Part shown: piece by piece, positions 1-8,381 of the stretch
Layout of the letters: each line of letters opens with the position of its first letter
Position numbering within the stretch: the first letter of the stretch is position 1
Assembly (NCBI RefSeq): GCF_001612615.1
Contig: NZ_BDAU01000019.1
Coordinates: 240,937 to 304,936 of the forward strand
Direction of reading: 5' to 3'
Source of the DNA: Nocardia amikacinitolerans NBRC 108937
GTDB taxonomy: Bacteria; Actinomycetota; Actinomycetes; Mycobacteriales; Mycobacteriaceae
DNA length: 64,000 nt
Translations under genes and position numbers: made by a program
Notes under the pieces: generated by a model
Seen by the model: the letters and a program-made list of their open reading frames with translations, nothing else
What the model was told of the DNA's origin: nothing
Databases searched by the model: none

Positions 1-232
1 TGTAGGCGACAGCGTCGCCGACCGTCTTCAAGCTGGCCAGATCCTCGTCCGGGATCTTCACACCGTACTTGTCCTCGGTCTGCACAGCGATTTCGACCAT
101 GGACAGCGAGTCGATGTCCAGGTCATCGACGAAGGACTTCTCGATGGTCACCTCGGAGGGCTCGATGCCCGTAACCTCTTCGATGATCTTGCCGAGTTCC
201 TCGACGATTTGTTCCTGGGTCAGAGCGGCCAC
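1..232 (-). CDS. acpM: Meromycolate-type acyl carrier protein AcpM (C-terminus beyond window)
   Basis: Acyl carrier protein of the type II fatty acid synthase; in mycolate-making bacteria it carries the growing meromycolate chain as a thioester on 4'-phosphopantetheine. The 77 codons present show the helical ACP fold and the phosphopantetheine attachment motif DSLSMVE. The start is GTG at 232: AAGGGAG lies just upstream on this strand and the protein then begins MAALTQEQ as in mycobacterial AcpM. The gene runs off the left edge, so its C-terminal extension cannot be seen. It is the fourth gene of the leftward series aceE, PucR-type regulator, fabD, acpM; kasA/fabF would be expected next, outside the window. 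A 124-nt gap separates it from fabD. Confidence 0.93.
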   Translation of the reverse strand, partial: MAALTQEQIVEELGKIIEEVTGIEPSEVTIEKSFVDDLDIDSLSMVEIAVQTEDKYGVKIPDEDLASLKTVGDAVAY

Positions 233-356
233 TTGGTGGCTCCCTTCTTGTTACTTTGTAGGGCTTCTTCTGTGTTTTTCGGGCCGAGGCCGCCGGGGGT
301 TACCGTCGGTTCGGTCACGACCTCGCATTTTTTCGATGCGCGGTCGCGGAGGAAAG

Positions 357-1271
357 CTAGCCGGAGGTCGACAGTTCGGCCAACGCGGGGAGGTCCTCGG
401 GGGTCTTCAGCGCCAGGTTCGGCGTGCCCTTCAGCTCTCGTTTCGCGATGCCGACCAGGGTTCCGGCCGGTGGCAGCTCCGCCACCGCCGAGACACCGGC
501 CTGTCGGACGGTCTCGGTGCACAGATCCCAGCGCACGGGTCGGGTGACCTGTGCGGCGAGCTTTTCGATCGCGTCCTTGCCCGAGGCGACCGGCTGCCCG
601 TCGAAGTTCGACAGCAGCACCCGGGTCGGATCCTTGGGCGTGATCTTGGCGATGGCCTCCGCCACCGCGTCCTGGGCCGGAGCCATGAACGCGGTATGGA
701 AGGCGCCCGCCACGGGCAGCGCCCGAACCCGCGCCTTTTCCGGCGGGTTCGCGGCGAGTTCCGCGAGGGCGTCCAGCTTGCCCGCGGCCACGATCTGGCC
801 CACCGCGTTGCGGTTGGCCGGAACGAGGTCCAGTTCCGCGAGTCGCGCGAGGACAGCGGCTTCGTCGCCGCCCAGCACCGCGGACATCCCGGTCGGCTCC
901 AGCGCGCACGCCTTGGCCATCTCCGCACCGCGGATGGCGGCCAGGGTGACCGCCTCGTCGGAGCTGATCACCCCGGCGACGGCGGCGGCGGCGAACTCGC
1001 CGACCGAATGTCCCGCGATGATCGTAGCGGCAGGAAGCGAATCCTGTTCGATCTCCGCGTACGCCAGCAGCGCGGCGGCGACCACCAGCGGCTGGGTCAC
1101 GGCGGTGTCGACGATCTCCTCGGCCGTCGCGGTGGTGCCGAGACGGACCAGGTCGAGGCCTGCGGCCTTGGACCACAGGGCGAGGCGATCATTCGCGCCG
1201 GGAAGGTCGAGCCAAGGCGCGAGCATGCCGGGTGTCTGGGACCCCTGTCCAGGGGCGAACAACGCGATCAC
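357..1271 (-). CDS. fabD: Malonyl-CoA:ACP transacylase FabD
   Basis: Transfers malonyl from CoA to AcpM, supplying extender units to FAS-II in the cytoplasm. The 304-aa protein is close to the usual length of about 300. It opens with the family signature IALFAPGQGSQ, has the nucleophile motif GHSVG (Ser near residue 89) and the downstream GAFHTAFM segment that contains the active-site His. GTG at 1271 is chosen because the open frame upstream to 1364 adds about 30 residues unlike any FabD, while from 1271 the protein starts exactly at the conserved N-terminus; the Shine-Dalgarno is weak. A 128-nt gap follows the regulator gene, so a promoter for fabD-acpM could lie at 1272-1399. Confidence 0.95.
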   Translation of the reverse strand: MIALFAPGQGSQTPGMLAPWLDLPGANDRLALWSKAAGLDLVRLGTTATAEEIVDTAVTQPLVVAAALLAYAEIEQDSLPAATIIAGHSVGEFAAAAVAGVISSDEAVTLAAIRGAEMAKACALEPTGMSAVLGGDEAAVLARLAELDLVPANRNAVGQIVAAGKLDALAELAANPPEKARVRALPVAGAFHTAFMAPAQDAVAEAIAKITPKDPTRVLLSNFDGQPVASGKDAIEKLAAQVTRPVRWDLCTETVRQAGVSAVAELPPAGTLVGIAKRELKGTPNLALKTPEDLPALAELSTSG

Positions 1272-1399
1272 GTCTCTAAGAAAACACTGTGAGCCCCGCC
1301 GCAAGAGATGTCGGCGCGAATGAAGCTTTCCGATGCGTTTTGTGGGGGTCCCACAAAATCCCACGTGGGTCGTCCCGATCGACCGACTCGCCTTCGGCG

Positions 1400-2734
1400 T
1401 TACAGGCCCTCGTGACCGATTGGTACCGGAGTTGCCTCTGGGCTTGGAGTTGTCGATTCGTTACGCGTTCGTGTCAAACGACCCACTGTTGCTGCGATCC
1501 GGAGTACGTATGCGTCCCGCGGATTCATCGGATCCCGGCCCGTTATCTCGGCGATCCGCTTGAGTCGGTAGCGAACGGTATTTGGATGGACGTACAGCTG
1601 ACGGGCGCACGTCTCGACGGCTCCCCCGCAATCCAGATAGGCATCGAGGGTGTCCGCGAGCGCCGAACCAGCGGCGGCCAACGGGAGGACAAGATACTCG
1701 TTCAGCGCGTCGATCGCACCTCGATCGCCCAACAAAGCGCGTTCGGGTAACAACTCCGCCGCGTGCACCGGCCGCGGCGCCCCGCGCCAGCCGACCACGG
1801 CCTCCATACCGGCCAACGCCTCCACGGCGCTCGCATGCGCCGCGCCCAGGGTCCGGGTGGTCGGGCCGATGACCACCGGACCGTCCGAGAACACTTCGGC
1901 GAGCAAATCGGCGAGGAACGGCGAGACGTACCCGGCGTCGCCGAGATGTCCGCTCACCACCATGACCAATCGGGTGCCCTGCACGACCGCGAGCGCCGCG
2001 CGCCCGTGCCGTGCCGCGATGGCATGCACCGAACCGACCGACGAGACGCCCTGCTCCCCCGGCGGCGTGCCGACGAGGACGGTGGCGGGCGCGGTGGCGT
2101 CCCAGTTCAGCGTGGCCGCCCTGGAGAGCATGTCCGGGCCGGTGTCGCCGCGCACCACCGCGTCCACCACGAGTGCCTCGAGGCGGGTGTCCCACGCGCC
2201 GCGCGATTCCGCGGCGCTGGCGTACACCGAGGCGGCCGCGAAGCCGAGCTCGCGCCCGTATCGCAGCACCGCCTCGGTGAGCGCGACCAGCTGCCGGTCG
2301 TTGCGCGCGAGCGCGGGCAGCCACTGTTCGAAGAACTCCATGGCGACCCGCACCATGTCGACGGTCTGGCGCAGCGTCAGCCGCCGGGCCAGATCCTGCG
2401 GAATGACTTGGAACGCGTCCAGGCTGAACCGGATGTCGCTGTCGGGGTCCTGCAGCCACTCCAGGAAGTTCACCACCGCGGTCTGCACCAGCATCTGCAC
2501 GCCGGCGCGCTGCGCGGCGTCCAGATCGGCGAAGAACGGCAAGCGATCCTGCATCGACCCCACCGCCTCGGTGGAGAGCCGTCCCGAGAACTGCTTCACC
2601 CGTTTGAGCAGCGTGTCCGGGAGCGGGTCGCGGTTTTGCCGGTTCGGTGAGAGCGCGCCGGTCGGCAGATACACCTCGTGCTCGGAGGAGCCTTCGGTGA
2701 TCCGACGAGGCCGCGGCGGTTTACGTTCCACCAT
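1400..2734 (-). CDS. PucR-family transcriptional regulator upstream of fabD (FasR/Rv2242-like)
   Basis: A 444-aa regulator. The C-terminal 60 residues form a PucR-type helix-turn-helix (VHPNTVRYRLKRIAEITG), preceded by a GGDEF-like or sensor-like middle region and a helical N-terminal part. Position is the main argument for function: it lies between aceE (11 nt upstream) and fabD, as does Rv2242 in M. tuberculosis, and a PucR-like activator named FasR sits before fabD in Streptomyces and activates the fatty acid genes. I infer that it controls fabD-acpM and perhaps links pyruvate supply to fatty acid synthesis. The start ATG at 2734 gives MVERKPPRPRR, a basic N-terminus. Tight spacing to aceE suggests read-through from that promoter. 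Confidence 0.88.
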   Translation of the reverse strand: MVERKPPRPRRITEGSSEHEVYLPTGALSPNRQNRDPLPDTLLKRVKQFSGRLSTEAVGSMQDRLPFFADLDAAQRAGVQMLVQTAVVNFLEWLQDPDSDIRFSLDAFQVIPQDLARRLTLRQTVDMVRVAMEFFEQWLPALARNDRQLVALTEAVLRYGRELGFAAASVYASAAESRGAWDTRLEALVVDAVVRGDTGPDMLSRAATLNWDATAPATVLVGTPPGEQGVSSVGSVHAIAARHGRAALAVVQGTRLVMVVSGHLGDAGYVSPFLADLLAEVFSDGPVVIGPTTRTLGAAHASAVEALAGMEAVVGWRGAPRPVHAAELLPERALLGDRGAIDALNEYLVLPLAAAGSALADTLDAYLDCGGAVETCARQLYVHPNTVRYRLKRIAEITGRDPMNPRDAYVLRIAATVGRLTRTRNESTTPSPEATPVPIGHEGL

Positions 2735-2745
2735 CCAATATTCCG

Positions 2746-5664
2746 CTATGCGAGATCTTCGTCCGAACTCACGGCTGCCTTCGGCGCGGCGTCCACATCA
2801 TCGATGCGGTACTTCGCGGCCGCTTCCACCGCCTTCGATTCGTCGATCTTGCCCGTCCGCGCCAGCCCTTCCAGCGCCGCGACCGCGATCGACTGCGCGT
2901 CCACGTTGAAGACGCGCCGCGCCGCGGGCCGGGTGTCGGAGAAGCCGAAACCGTCCGTGCCGAGGGTGGTGAAGTCGCCGGGCACCCACTTGCGCACCTG
3001 ATCGGGCACGGCGCGCATCCAGTCGGTTGCGGCGACGTACGGGCCCTCGACCCGCGACAACGCCTCGGTGACGTACGGGACGCCCGGATCCTCGCCCGGC
3101 TTGCGCAGCGCCGCGATCTCCTTGGCCAGCGCCTCCTTGCGCAGCTCGCCCCACGACGTCACCGACCAGACATCGGCCTGCACACCCCACTCCTCGGCGA
3201 GCAGCGCCTGCGCCCGGAGGCCGTCGGGCACCGTGACGCCGGAGACGAGGATCTGGGCGCGCACGTCGCCCTCGCCCCCGCGCCGGTACAGGTAGATGCC
3301 CTTGAGCAGACCGGCGACGTCCAGGCCTTCCGGCTCGGCGGGCTGCTGGTACGGCTCGTTGTAGAGGGTGATGTAGTAGAAGATGTCCTCGCCGCCGAAG
3401 GTGTCGGTGTCCGGCCGCTCCATGGGCTCGGTGCCCGGCAGCGCGGCCTGATGCGGCGGCGTCGTACCTCCGCCGTACATCCGGCGCAGGCCGTCGCGCA
3501 CGATGTGGGCGATCTCGAAGGCGAAGGCCGGATCGTAGGTCACCACAGCGGGATTGGTGGAGGCGAGCAGCAGCGAGTGGCCGTCGTTGTGCTGCAGACC
3601 CTCACCGGTCAGCGTGGTTCGCCCGGCGGTAGCTCCGAGGACGAAACCGCGCGCCAACTGGTCCGCGGCGGCCCACAGTCCGTCGCCGGTGCGCTGGAAG
3701 CCGAACATCGAGTAGAAGATGTACAGCGGGATCATCGGCTCGCCGTGGGTCGCGTAGGAGGTGCCCGCCGCGGTGAACGACGCCGTCGAACCGGCCTCGT
3801 TGATGCCCTCGTGCAGGATCTGCCCGACCGAGCTCTCTTTGTAGGCAAGCATCAATTCCGCGTCGACCGATGTGTACAACTGACCGTTGCGGTTGTAGAT
3901 CTTCAACGAAGGGAACCACGAGTCCATACCGAAGGTGCGGGCCTCGTCGGGGATGATCGGCACGATCCGCTTGCCGATCTCCTTGTCGCGCAACAACTCC
4001 TTCATCAGGCGCACCAGCGCCATCGTGGTGGCCACGTTCTGCTTGCCGGAGCCCTTGCGCACCGAGCGGTACGCCTCGTCGCCCGGAAGTTGCAGCGGCT
4101 TCGCCATACTGCGTCGCTCGGGCAGGAACCCGCCGAGCGCCTGGCGCCGATCCAGCATGTACTGGATCTCGCGCGCCTCCATACCCGGGTGGTAGTACGG
4201 CGGCAGGTACGGATCCTTCTCCAACTCGGCGTCGGTGATCGGGATCCGCTGCAGATCGCGGAAGTCCTTCAGATCCTGCAACGTCAGCTTCTTCATCTGG
4301 TGCGTGGCGTTGCGGCCCTCGAAGTGCTTGCCGAGGGTGTAGCCCTTGATGGTCTTGGCCAGGATGACCGTCGGCTGACCCTTGTGCGCCATCGCGGCGG
4401 CGTAGGCGGCGTAGACCTTGCGGTAGTCGTGACCGCCGCGCTTGAGATTCCAGATGTCCTGGTCGGACATGTTCTGCACGAGCGCCTTGGTGCGCGGGTC
4501 GCGGCCGAAGAAGTGGTCGCGGACGTAGGCGCCGTCGTTGGCCTTGTAGGTCTGGAAATCACCGTCGGGCGTGGTGTTCATCAGGTTCACCAGCGCGCCG
4601 TCGCGGTCGGCGCCGAGCAGCGCGTCCCACTCGCGGCCCCAGATCACCTTGATGACGTTCCAGCCCGCGCCGCGGAAGAACGACTCCAGCTCCTGGATGA
4701 TCTTGCCGTTGCCGCGCACCGGACCGTCCAGGCGCTGCAGGTTGCAGTTCACCACGAAGGTCAGGTTGTCCAGGCCCTCCATGGCCGCCACGTGCGCGAG
4801 GCCGCGCGACTCCGGCTCGTCCATCTCGCCGTCGCCGAGGAACGCCCAGACGTGCTGGTCGGAGGTGTCCTTGATGCCGCGATCGTGCAGGTAGTGGTTG
4901 AACCGCGCCTGGTAGATGGCGTTCATCGGGCCGAGGCCCATGGACACCGTCGGGAACTCCCAGAAGTTGTTCAGCAGCCGAGGGTGCGGGTAGGAGGGCA
5001 GTCCGTGGCCGAGGCCGCCGTGGCTGTACTCCTGCCGGAATCCGTCGAGCTGGTCGGTGCTGAGCCTGCCCTCCAGGAAGGCGCGCGCGTAGATGCCGGG
5101 CGAGGCGTGACCCTGGATGAAGATCTGGTCGCCGCCGCCGGAGTGGTTCTTGCCGCGGAAGAAGTGGTTGAAGCCGACTTCGTACAGCGCCGCCGAGGAC
5201 GCGTAGGTCGAGATGTGGCCGCCGACGCCGATGCCGGGCCGCTGCGCGCGGTGCACCATGATCGCCGCGTTCCAGCGGATCCAGGCCCGGTAGCGCCGCT
5301 CCACCTCTTCGTCGCCGGGGAACCACGGCTCGTTCTCGGTGGGGATGGTGTTGACGTAGTCGGTCGAAGTCAGCGAGGGGATGGCGACCCGGCGCTCACC
5401 GGCTCGCTCCAGCAGGCGCAGCATGAGGTAGCGGGCCCGGCCTGGGCCCTCGCGGTCGAGCATTTCGTCGAAGGACTCGAGCCATTCGCTCGTCTCCTCC
5501 GGGTCGATGTCCGGCAGGTAGGACGCCACCCCTTCGCGGATCACCCGCACACGTCCACCCGACTGCGGCTGCGAACCGTTCGATTCGCGGCCCGCGGCGG
5601 GGGCAGGGGCGGCATTGGTTCCAGCGGATTTCGCTGGAACGGAAGAGTCGATCAGGTCGGTCAA
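2746..5664 (-). CDS. aceE: Pyruvate dehydrogenase E1 component AceE (homodimeric type)
   Basis: Thiamine-diphosphate-dependent E1 that decarboxylates pyruvate and passes the acetyl group to lipoyl-E2. The 972 residues match the homodimeric bacterial/actinobacterial E1 of about 900-920 aa: HISTYASSAALYEVG near the N-terminal ThDP domain, the cofactor-binding GDGEMDEPESRG motif, then the pyrimidine and transketolase C-terminal domains. TTG at 5664 is preferred as start because GAGGAG lies 5 nt upstream and the residue stretch before it is not conserved; the frame remains open to 5739. An Ala/Pro-rich 40-residue tail precedes the conserved RVRVIREGVASY, which also marks the conserved start in mycobacterial AceE. 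The divergent intergenic region contains TTTGCAA near 5823, reminiscent of RamB half-sites, only a weak hint. Confidence 0.96.
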   Translation of the reverse strand: MTDLIDSSVPAKSAGTNAAPAPAAGRESNGSQPQSGGRVRVIREGVASYLPDIDPEETSEWLESFDEMLDREGPGRARYLMLRLLERAGERRVAIPSLTSTDYVNTIPTENEPWFPGDEEVERRYRAWIRWNAAIMVHRAQRPGIGVGGHISTYASSAALYEVGFNHFFRGKNHSGGGDQIFIQGHASPGIYARAFLEGRLSTDQLDGFRQEYSHGGLGHGLPSYPHPRLLNNFWEFPTVSMGLGPMNAIYQARFNHYLHDRGIKDTSDQHVWAFLGDGEMDEPESRGLAHVAAMEGLDNLTFVVNCNLQRLDGPVRGNGKIIQELESFFRGAGWNVIKVIWGREWDALLGADRDGALVNLMNTTPDGDFQTYKANDGAYVRDHFFGRDPRTKALVQNMSDQDIWNLKRGGHDYRKVYAAYAAAMAHKGQPTVILAKTIKGYTLGKHFEGRNATHQMKKLTLQDLKDFRDLQRIPITDAELEKDPYLPPYYHPGMEAREIQYMLDRRQALGGFLPERRSMAKPLQLPGDEAYRSVRKGSGKQNVATTMALVRLMKELLRDKEIGKRIVPIIPDEARTFGMDSWFPSLKIYNRNGQLYTSVDAELMLAYKESSVGQILHEGINEAGSTASFTAAGTSYATHGEPMIPLYIFYSMFGFQRTGDGLWAAADQLARGFVLGATAGRTTLTGEGLQHNDGHSLLLASTNPAVVTYDPAFAFEIAHIVRDGLRRMYGGGTTPPHQAALPGTEPMERPDTDTFGGEDIFYYITLYNEPYQQPAEPEGLDVAGLLKGIYLYRRGGEGDVRAQILVSGVTVPDGLRAQALLAEEWGVQADVWSVTSWGELRKEALAKEIAALRKPGEDPGVPYVTEALSRVEGPYVAATDWMRAVPDQVRKWVPGDFTTLGTDGFGFSDTRPAARRVFNVDAQSIAVAALEGLARTGKIDESKAVEAAAKYRIDDVDAAPKAAVSSDEDLA

Positions 5665-5945
5665 ATCTGCTCCTCGTACAGGGGTGGACAAGCTGATGGC
5701 GTCTGTTTCCCCGGGCGGGCGCGCTGGTGGGCGGACCACCCGTTACGTAAGGTTCGGGCGCACCCTCCATCCTTGCCGAGGATGCGTCCCAGGTCATCAT
5801 GTCAGCAGGAAATCCAGTACCGTTTGCAAGAAATGGGTTACTCCCCAGTTGCCCCGGAACGCGCCGGGAACCGGATGTCGCCCAGCTGGCCTGACCACCT
5901 GTTTTTCGAATACCGCCGATGGACGAAACAAGAGCGGGGAGGACG

Positions 5946-6503
5946 ATGAAGCTGCTGAACCCACGCGGGTTCGGACTGGTGTGCGCGACCGCCGCGGTCG
6001 CGGCCGGATTGACGGTCGCGGGCTGCGCCGACCGGGTGGCGGGCAGCGCCCAGCCGAACACTTCGGAGCTAGCCGCGTACAAGACCGAGGCGGCGGCTTC
6101 GTCGGCCGCGGCCACCTCCTCGCGGCGGGCCGCGGCGCAAGCGCAGGCGATCAACGACAACTGCGCGCAGTTTCCCACCACCACCGGCGTCGGCGTGACG
6201 ACCTACAACGCCTTCGTCGACGCGCACGACTCCAACGCTCCCGACTACGCCGCCAAGCGCGATCTGGCCGCGCAAACCCTCGAGGACGCGGCGACGAAAG
6301 TCGAGACCGGAGTGAACACCGCGGCGGGCGCGCTGCCCGACGACCTCGTCGCGAAACTCAACGAATACGTCGCCGCCGCACGCGCGTTGGCCGCGGAGAC
6401 CCGCACCATGACCTACACCGCGCCGGTCGGTCCGCTCAACGAGGCCAGCAAACGGGTGAACGACGCGCGCAACGCGGTCCGCGACGCGTGCCCGAAACGC
6501 TGA
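5946..6503 (+). CDS. Putative secreted lipoprotein, Ala-rich
   Basis: 185-aa protein with an N-terminal signal peptide (MKLLNPRGFGL then a hydrophobic stretch) ending in the lipobox VAGC, so it should be lipid-anchored outside the plasma membrane. The mature part is Ala-rich, helical and has two Cys that could form a disulfide; I recognise no domain. ATG at 5946 is chosen over an in-frame ATG at 5919 because GGGGAGG lies 4 nt upstream and the signal peptide then begins directly. It is divergent from aceE and 117 nt upstream of the DUF3052 gene. Rv2240c occupies the equivalent place in M. tuberculosis, so it may be its counterpart; this is from gene order only. Confidence 0.82.
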   Translation: MKLLNPRGFGLVCATAAVAAGLTVAGCADRVAGSAQPNTSELAAYKTEAAASSAAATSSRRAAAQAQAINDNCAQFPTTTGVGVTTYNAFVDAHDSNAPDYAAKRDLAAQTLEDAATKVETGVNTAAGALPDDLVAKLNEYVAAARALAAETRTMTYTAPVGPLNEASKRVNDARNAVRDACPKR

Positions 6504-6620
6504 CGACACGGCGGCCGACGCGACATTCGGTGATCATTTTCGGCCGATCGGCTTGCGCTCGAGCCGATAACCATGTTCGCTTGCAACTATCTATTGTCGG
6601 GAGTTGAGGAGGACACCACC

Positions 6621-7043
6621 GTGGTCGCCGCGGCGGACGCGCAGAACTACGCTCAGAAGCTTGGCATTACACACGGCATGGTTGTCCAGGAGCTGGGCTG
6701 GGACGAGGATACCGACGACGACCTGAGGGCTGATGTCGAGGACGCCAGCGGTGGGGAGATGGTCGACGAGGACTCCGACGAGGTGGTCGACGCCGTGCTG
6801 CTGTGGTGGCGCGAGGGCGACGGCGATCTCGCCGACGAGCTGATGGAGGTCATCAGCCCGCTCGCCGACGACGGTTTCATCTGGGTCCTCACCCCCAAGA
6901 CCGGTCAGCCTGGGCACGTCGACCCGAGCGAGATCGCGGAAGCCGCACCCACCGCGGGTCTGACGCAGACCTCGGCGATCAGCCTCGGCGGCTGGACCGG
7001 CAGTCGTCTCGTCCAGCCCAAGGCGCCGTCGAAGCAGCGCTGA
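6621..7043 (+). CDS. DUF3052 family protein (Rv2239c-like)
   Basis: 140-aa acidic protein of the actinobacterial DUF3052 family, recognised by its N-terminal QKLGITHGMVVQELGWDED and the central VDAVLLWWREGDGDLADEL segment. The function is unknown; it has no signal peptide or membrane segment. GTG at 6621 is the likely start because GAGGAGG lies 8 nt upstream; the frame is open to 6573 but the extra residues are not family-like. The gene precedes ahpE by 73 nt, the same order as in Mycobacterium, and a GC-rich hairpin lies between the two. Confidence 0.9.
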   Translation: MVAAADAQNYAQKLGITHGMVVQELGWDEDTDDDLRADVEDASGGEMVDEDSDEVVDAVLLWWREGDGDLADELMEVISPLADDGFIWVLTPKTGQPGHVDPSEIAEAAPTAGLTQTSAISLGGWTGSRLVQPKAPSKQR

Positions 7044-7062
7044 CCCTTTCGCTATGGTTTCG

Positions 7063-7086
7063 CCGGGCGGTGTTGTCGCCGCCCGG
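7063..7086 (+). terminator. Hairpin between DUF3052 gene and ahpE
   Basis: Perfect 8-bp stem (CCGGGCGG / CCGCCCGG) with an 8-nt loop, 19 nt after the DUF3052 stop and 30 nt before the ahpE start. There is no U tract, so it could be a weak terminator, an attenuator or an mRNA processing/stability structure in a joint transcript. Confidence 0.4.
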
Positions 7087-7116
7087 TGGAGACCCGAACC
7101 GATGGAGGACTCGCGT

Positions 7117-7581
7117 ATGCCGCTCGAGGTGGGCACCCTCGCGCCGGATTTCACGCTGCGGGATCAGAACAACCAGCACGTCACGCTGTCGGACTATCGC
7201 GGCAAGAAGAACGTGCTGATCGTGTTCTACCCGCTGGCGTTCACCGGCATCTGCCAGGGCGAGCTGTGCAAGGTGCGCGACGAGCTGCCCAAGTTCCAGA
7301 ACGACAACGCCGAGATCCTCGCCATCTCCGTCGGCCCGCCGCCCACCCACAAGATCTGGGCCGCCGAACAGGGCTACACCTTCCCCCTGCTCTCCGACTT
7401 CTGGCCGCACGGCGCCATCGCCCAGGCCTACGGCGTCTTCAACGAGAAGTCCGGCTACCCCAACCGCGGCACCTTCGTCGTCGACCGCGACGGCTACATC
7501 CGTTTCTCCGAGATGAACGGTCCAGGAGAGCCCCGTGACCAGGCGGCTTGGGAGAAAGCGCTCGCCGCGCTAGATTCATAG
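7117..7581 (+). CDS. ahpE: AhpE-family peroxiredoxin with an extra Cys
   Basis: Thioredoxin-fold peroxidase reducing hydroperoxides and peroxynitrite in the cytoplasm; 154 aa against 153 in M. tuberculosis AhpE. The motif FTGICQGELC carries the peroxidatic Cys at residue 46, with the conserved VGPPPTHKIWA and SDFWPHGA segments following. Odd: a second Cys at residue 51, five residues on. As I recall the mycobacterial 1-Cys enzyme has Asp there, while BCP/PrxQ enzymes place their resolving Cys at exactly this spacing. The start ATG at 7117 has GGAGG 8 nt upstream; the in-frame start at 7054 would add residues without homology. tRNA-Val follows 31 nt after the stop. Confidence 0.95.
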   Translation: MPLEVGTLAPDFTLRDQNNQHVTLSDYRGKKNVLIVFYPLAFTGICQGELCKVRDELPKFQNDNAEILAISVGPPPTHKIWAAEQGYTFPLLSDFWPHGAIAQAYGVFNEKSGYPNRGTFVVDRDGYIRFSEMNGPGEPRDQAAWEKALAALDS

Positions 7582-7612
7582 ACCGTTGCCCGTCGGCCCC
7601 GCCGACGGAGAC

Positions 7613-7684
7613 GGGCGTATAGCTCAGCGGTAGAGCACTGGTTTTACACACCAGCGGTCGGGGGTTCGATCCCCTCTGCGCCCA
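7613..7684 (+). tRNA. tRNA-Val (UAC anticodon)
   Basis: Complete cloverleaf: acceptor GGGCGTA / TGCGCCC (one G-U pair), D arm with AGCTCAGCGGTAGAGC, anticodon stem CTGGT / ACCAG with loop TTTACAC giving anticodon UAC, and T arm GGGGGTTCGATCCCC. The discriminator base is A and CCA is not encoded. It should read GUA and GUG codons. It lies close behind ahpE on the same strand. Confidence 0.96.
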
Positions 7685-7697
7685 CTCCACTCGATGC

Positions 7698-7728
7698 TCG
7701 GCCCATGCCCACGGAGGGCGTGGGCCGA
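7698..7728 (+). terminator. Terminator hairpin after tRNA-Val
   Basis: 13-bp stem TCGGCCCATGCCC / GGGCGTGGGCCGA with a single T-G pair and a 5-nt loop, 13 nt beyond the tRNA 3' end, followed by a T-richer stretch (TTCTCGTTCC, then GTTTT). A second perfect hairpin, GTGGGGGC-GCA-GCCCCCAC, follows at 7749-7767. Confidence 0.7.
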
Positions 7729-7856
7729 TTCTCGTTCCGTCGTGTTTTGTGGGGGCGCAGCCCCCACGCCCCGCCCGGCGGGCTTCGCCCCCGGACCCCC
7801 GCCTCGGGCGCGCCTACCCGGAGCCGCATCGCCCCCGGCATCCACCCCTCCCCTGG

Positions 7857-8381
7857 TCCGCGTACCCAAGCCGCTTCGCCTCCAAGGCCTGCCCGCCTCG
7901 GGTTCGCCTGCCAAAGCCGCTCCGCTTCCAGGCCTTCGCACCTCGGGTTTGCCTGCCAAAGTCGCTCCGCTTCCAGGCCTTCGCACCTCGGGTTTGCCTG
8001 CCAAAGTCGCTCCGCCCCGGGCCTCCCCACCTCGAGTTCGCCTGCCAAAGCTGCTCCGCCCCCGGGCCTTCGCACCTCGGGTTTGCCTGCCAAAGTCGCT
8101 CCGCCCCCGGGCCTCCCCGCCTCGAGTTCTTCTGCCAAAGCCGCTCCGCCCCCGGGCCTTCGCACCTCGGGTTCGCCTGCCAGAGTCGCTCCGCCCGCCG
8201 CGCCTCCCCACCTCGGGTTCGCCTGCCAAAGTTGCTCCGCCCCCGGGCCTCCCCACCTCGGGTTCGCCTGCCAAAATTGCTCCCGCCCCCGGGCTGCCCA
8301 CCTCAGGTTCGCCTGCCAAAGTTGCTCCGGCCCAAGGCCTCCCTGCTTGGGTTCGCCTGCCCGAAGGTCGTTCGGTCCCCC
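7857..8381. repeat. 45-bp tandem repeat array, 11 core copies
   Basis: The core CTGCCAAAG recurs at 7908, 7953, 7998, 8042, 8087, 8132, 8177, 8223, 8268, 8313 and, changed, at 8357. The period is 45 bp with exceptions of 44, 46 and 44. Each unit reads roughly CTCGGGTTCGCCTGCCAAAG, then a GCTCCGC core and a GC-rich part ending GGCCTCCCCAC or GGCCTTCGCAC; the two endings alternate in the middle of the array, suggesting expansion partly as a 90-bp double unit. Several frames on both strands stay open, but the 1-bp indels change frame between copies, so protein-coding selection is unlikely. I do not recognise the repeat as any named element. Confidence 0.92.

Noticed and set aside
5821..5832. RamB site before aceE
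   Set aside because: Only a 7-bp core (TTTGCAA) is present; too little for a feature, noted as a hint.
3451..5949. 832-codon open frame opposite aceE
   Set aside because: Antisense mirror of a certain gene; His/Val/Arg-rich composition typical of shadow frames in high-G+C DNA.
7857..8381. CRISPR array
   Set aside because: Repeats are head-to-tail without unique spacers and no cas genes are present.
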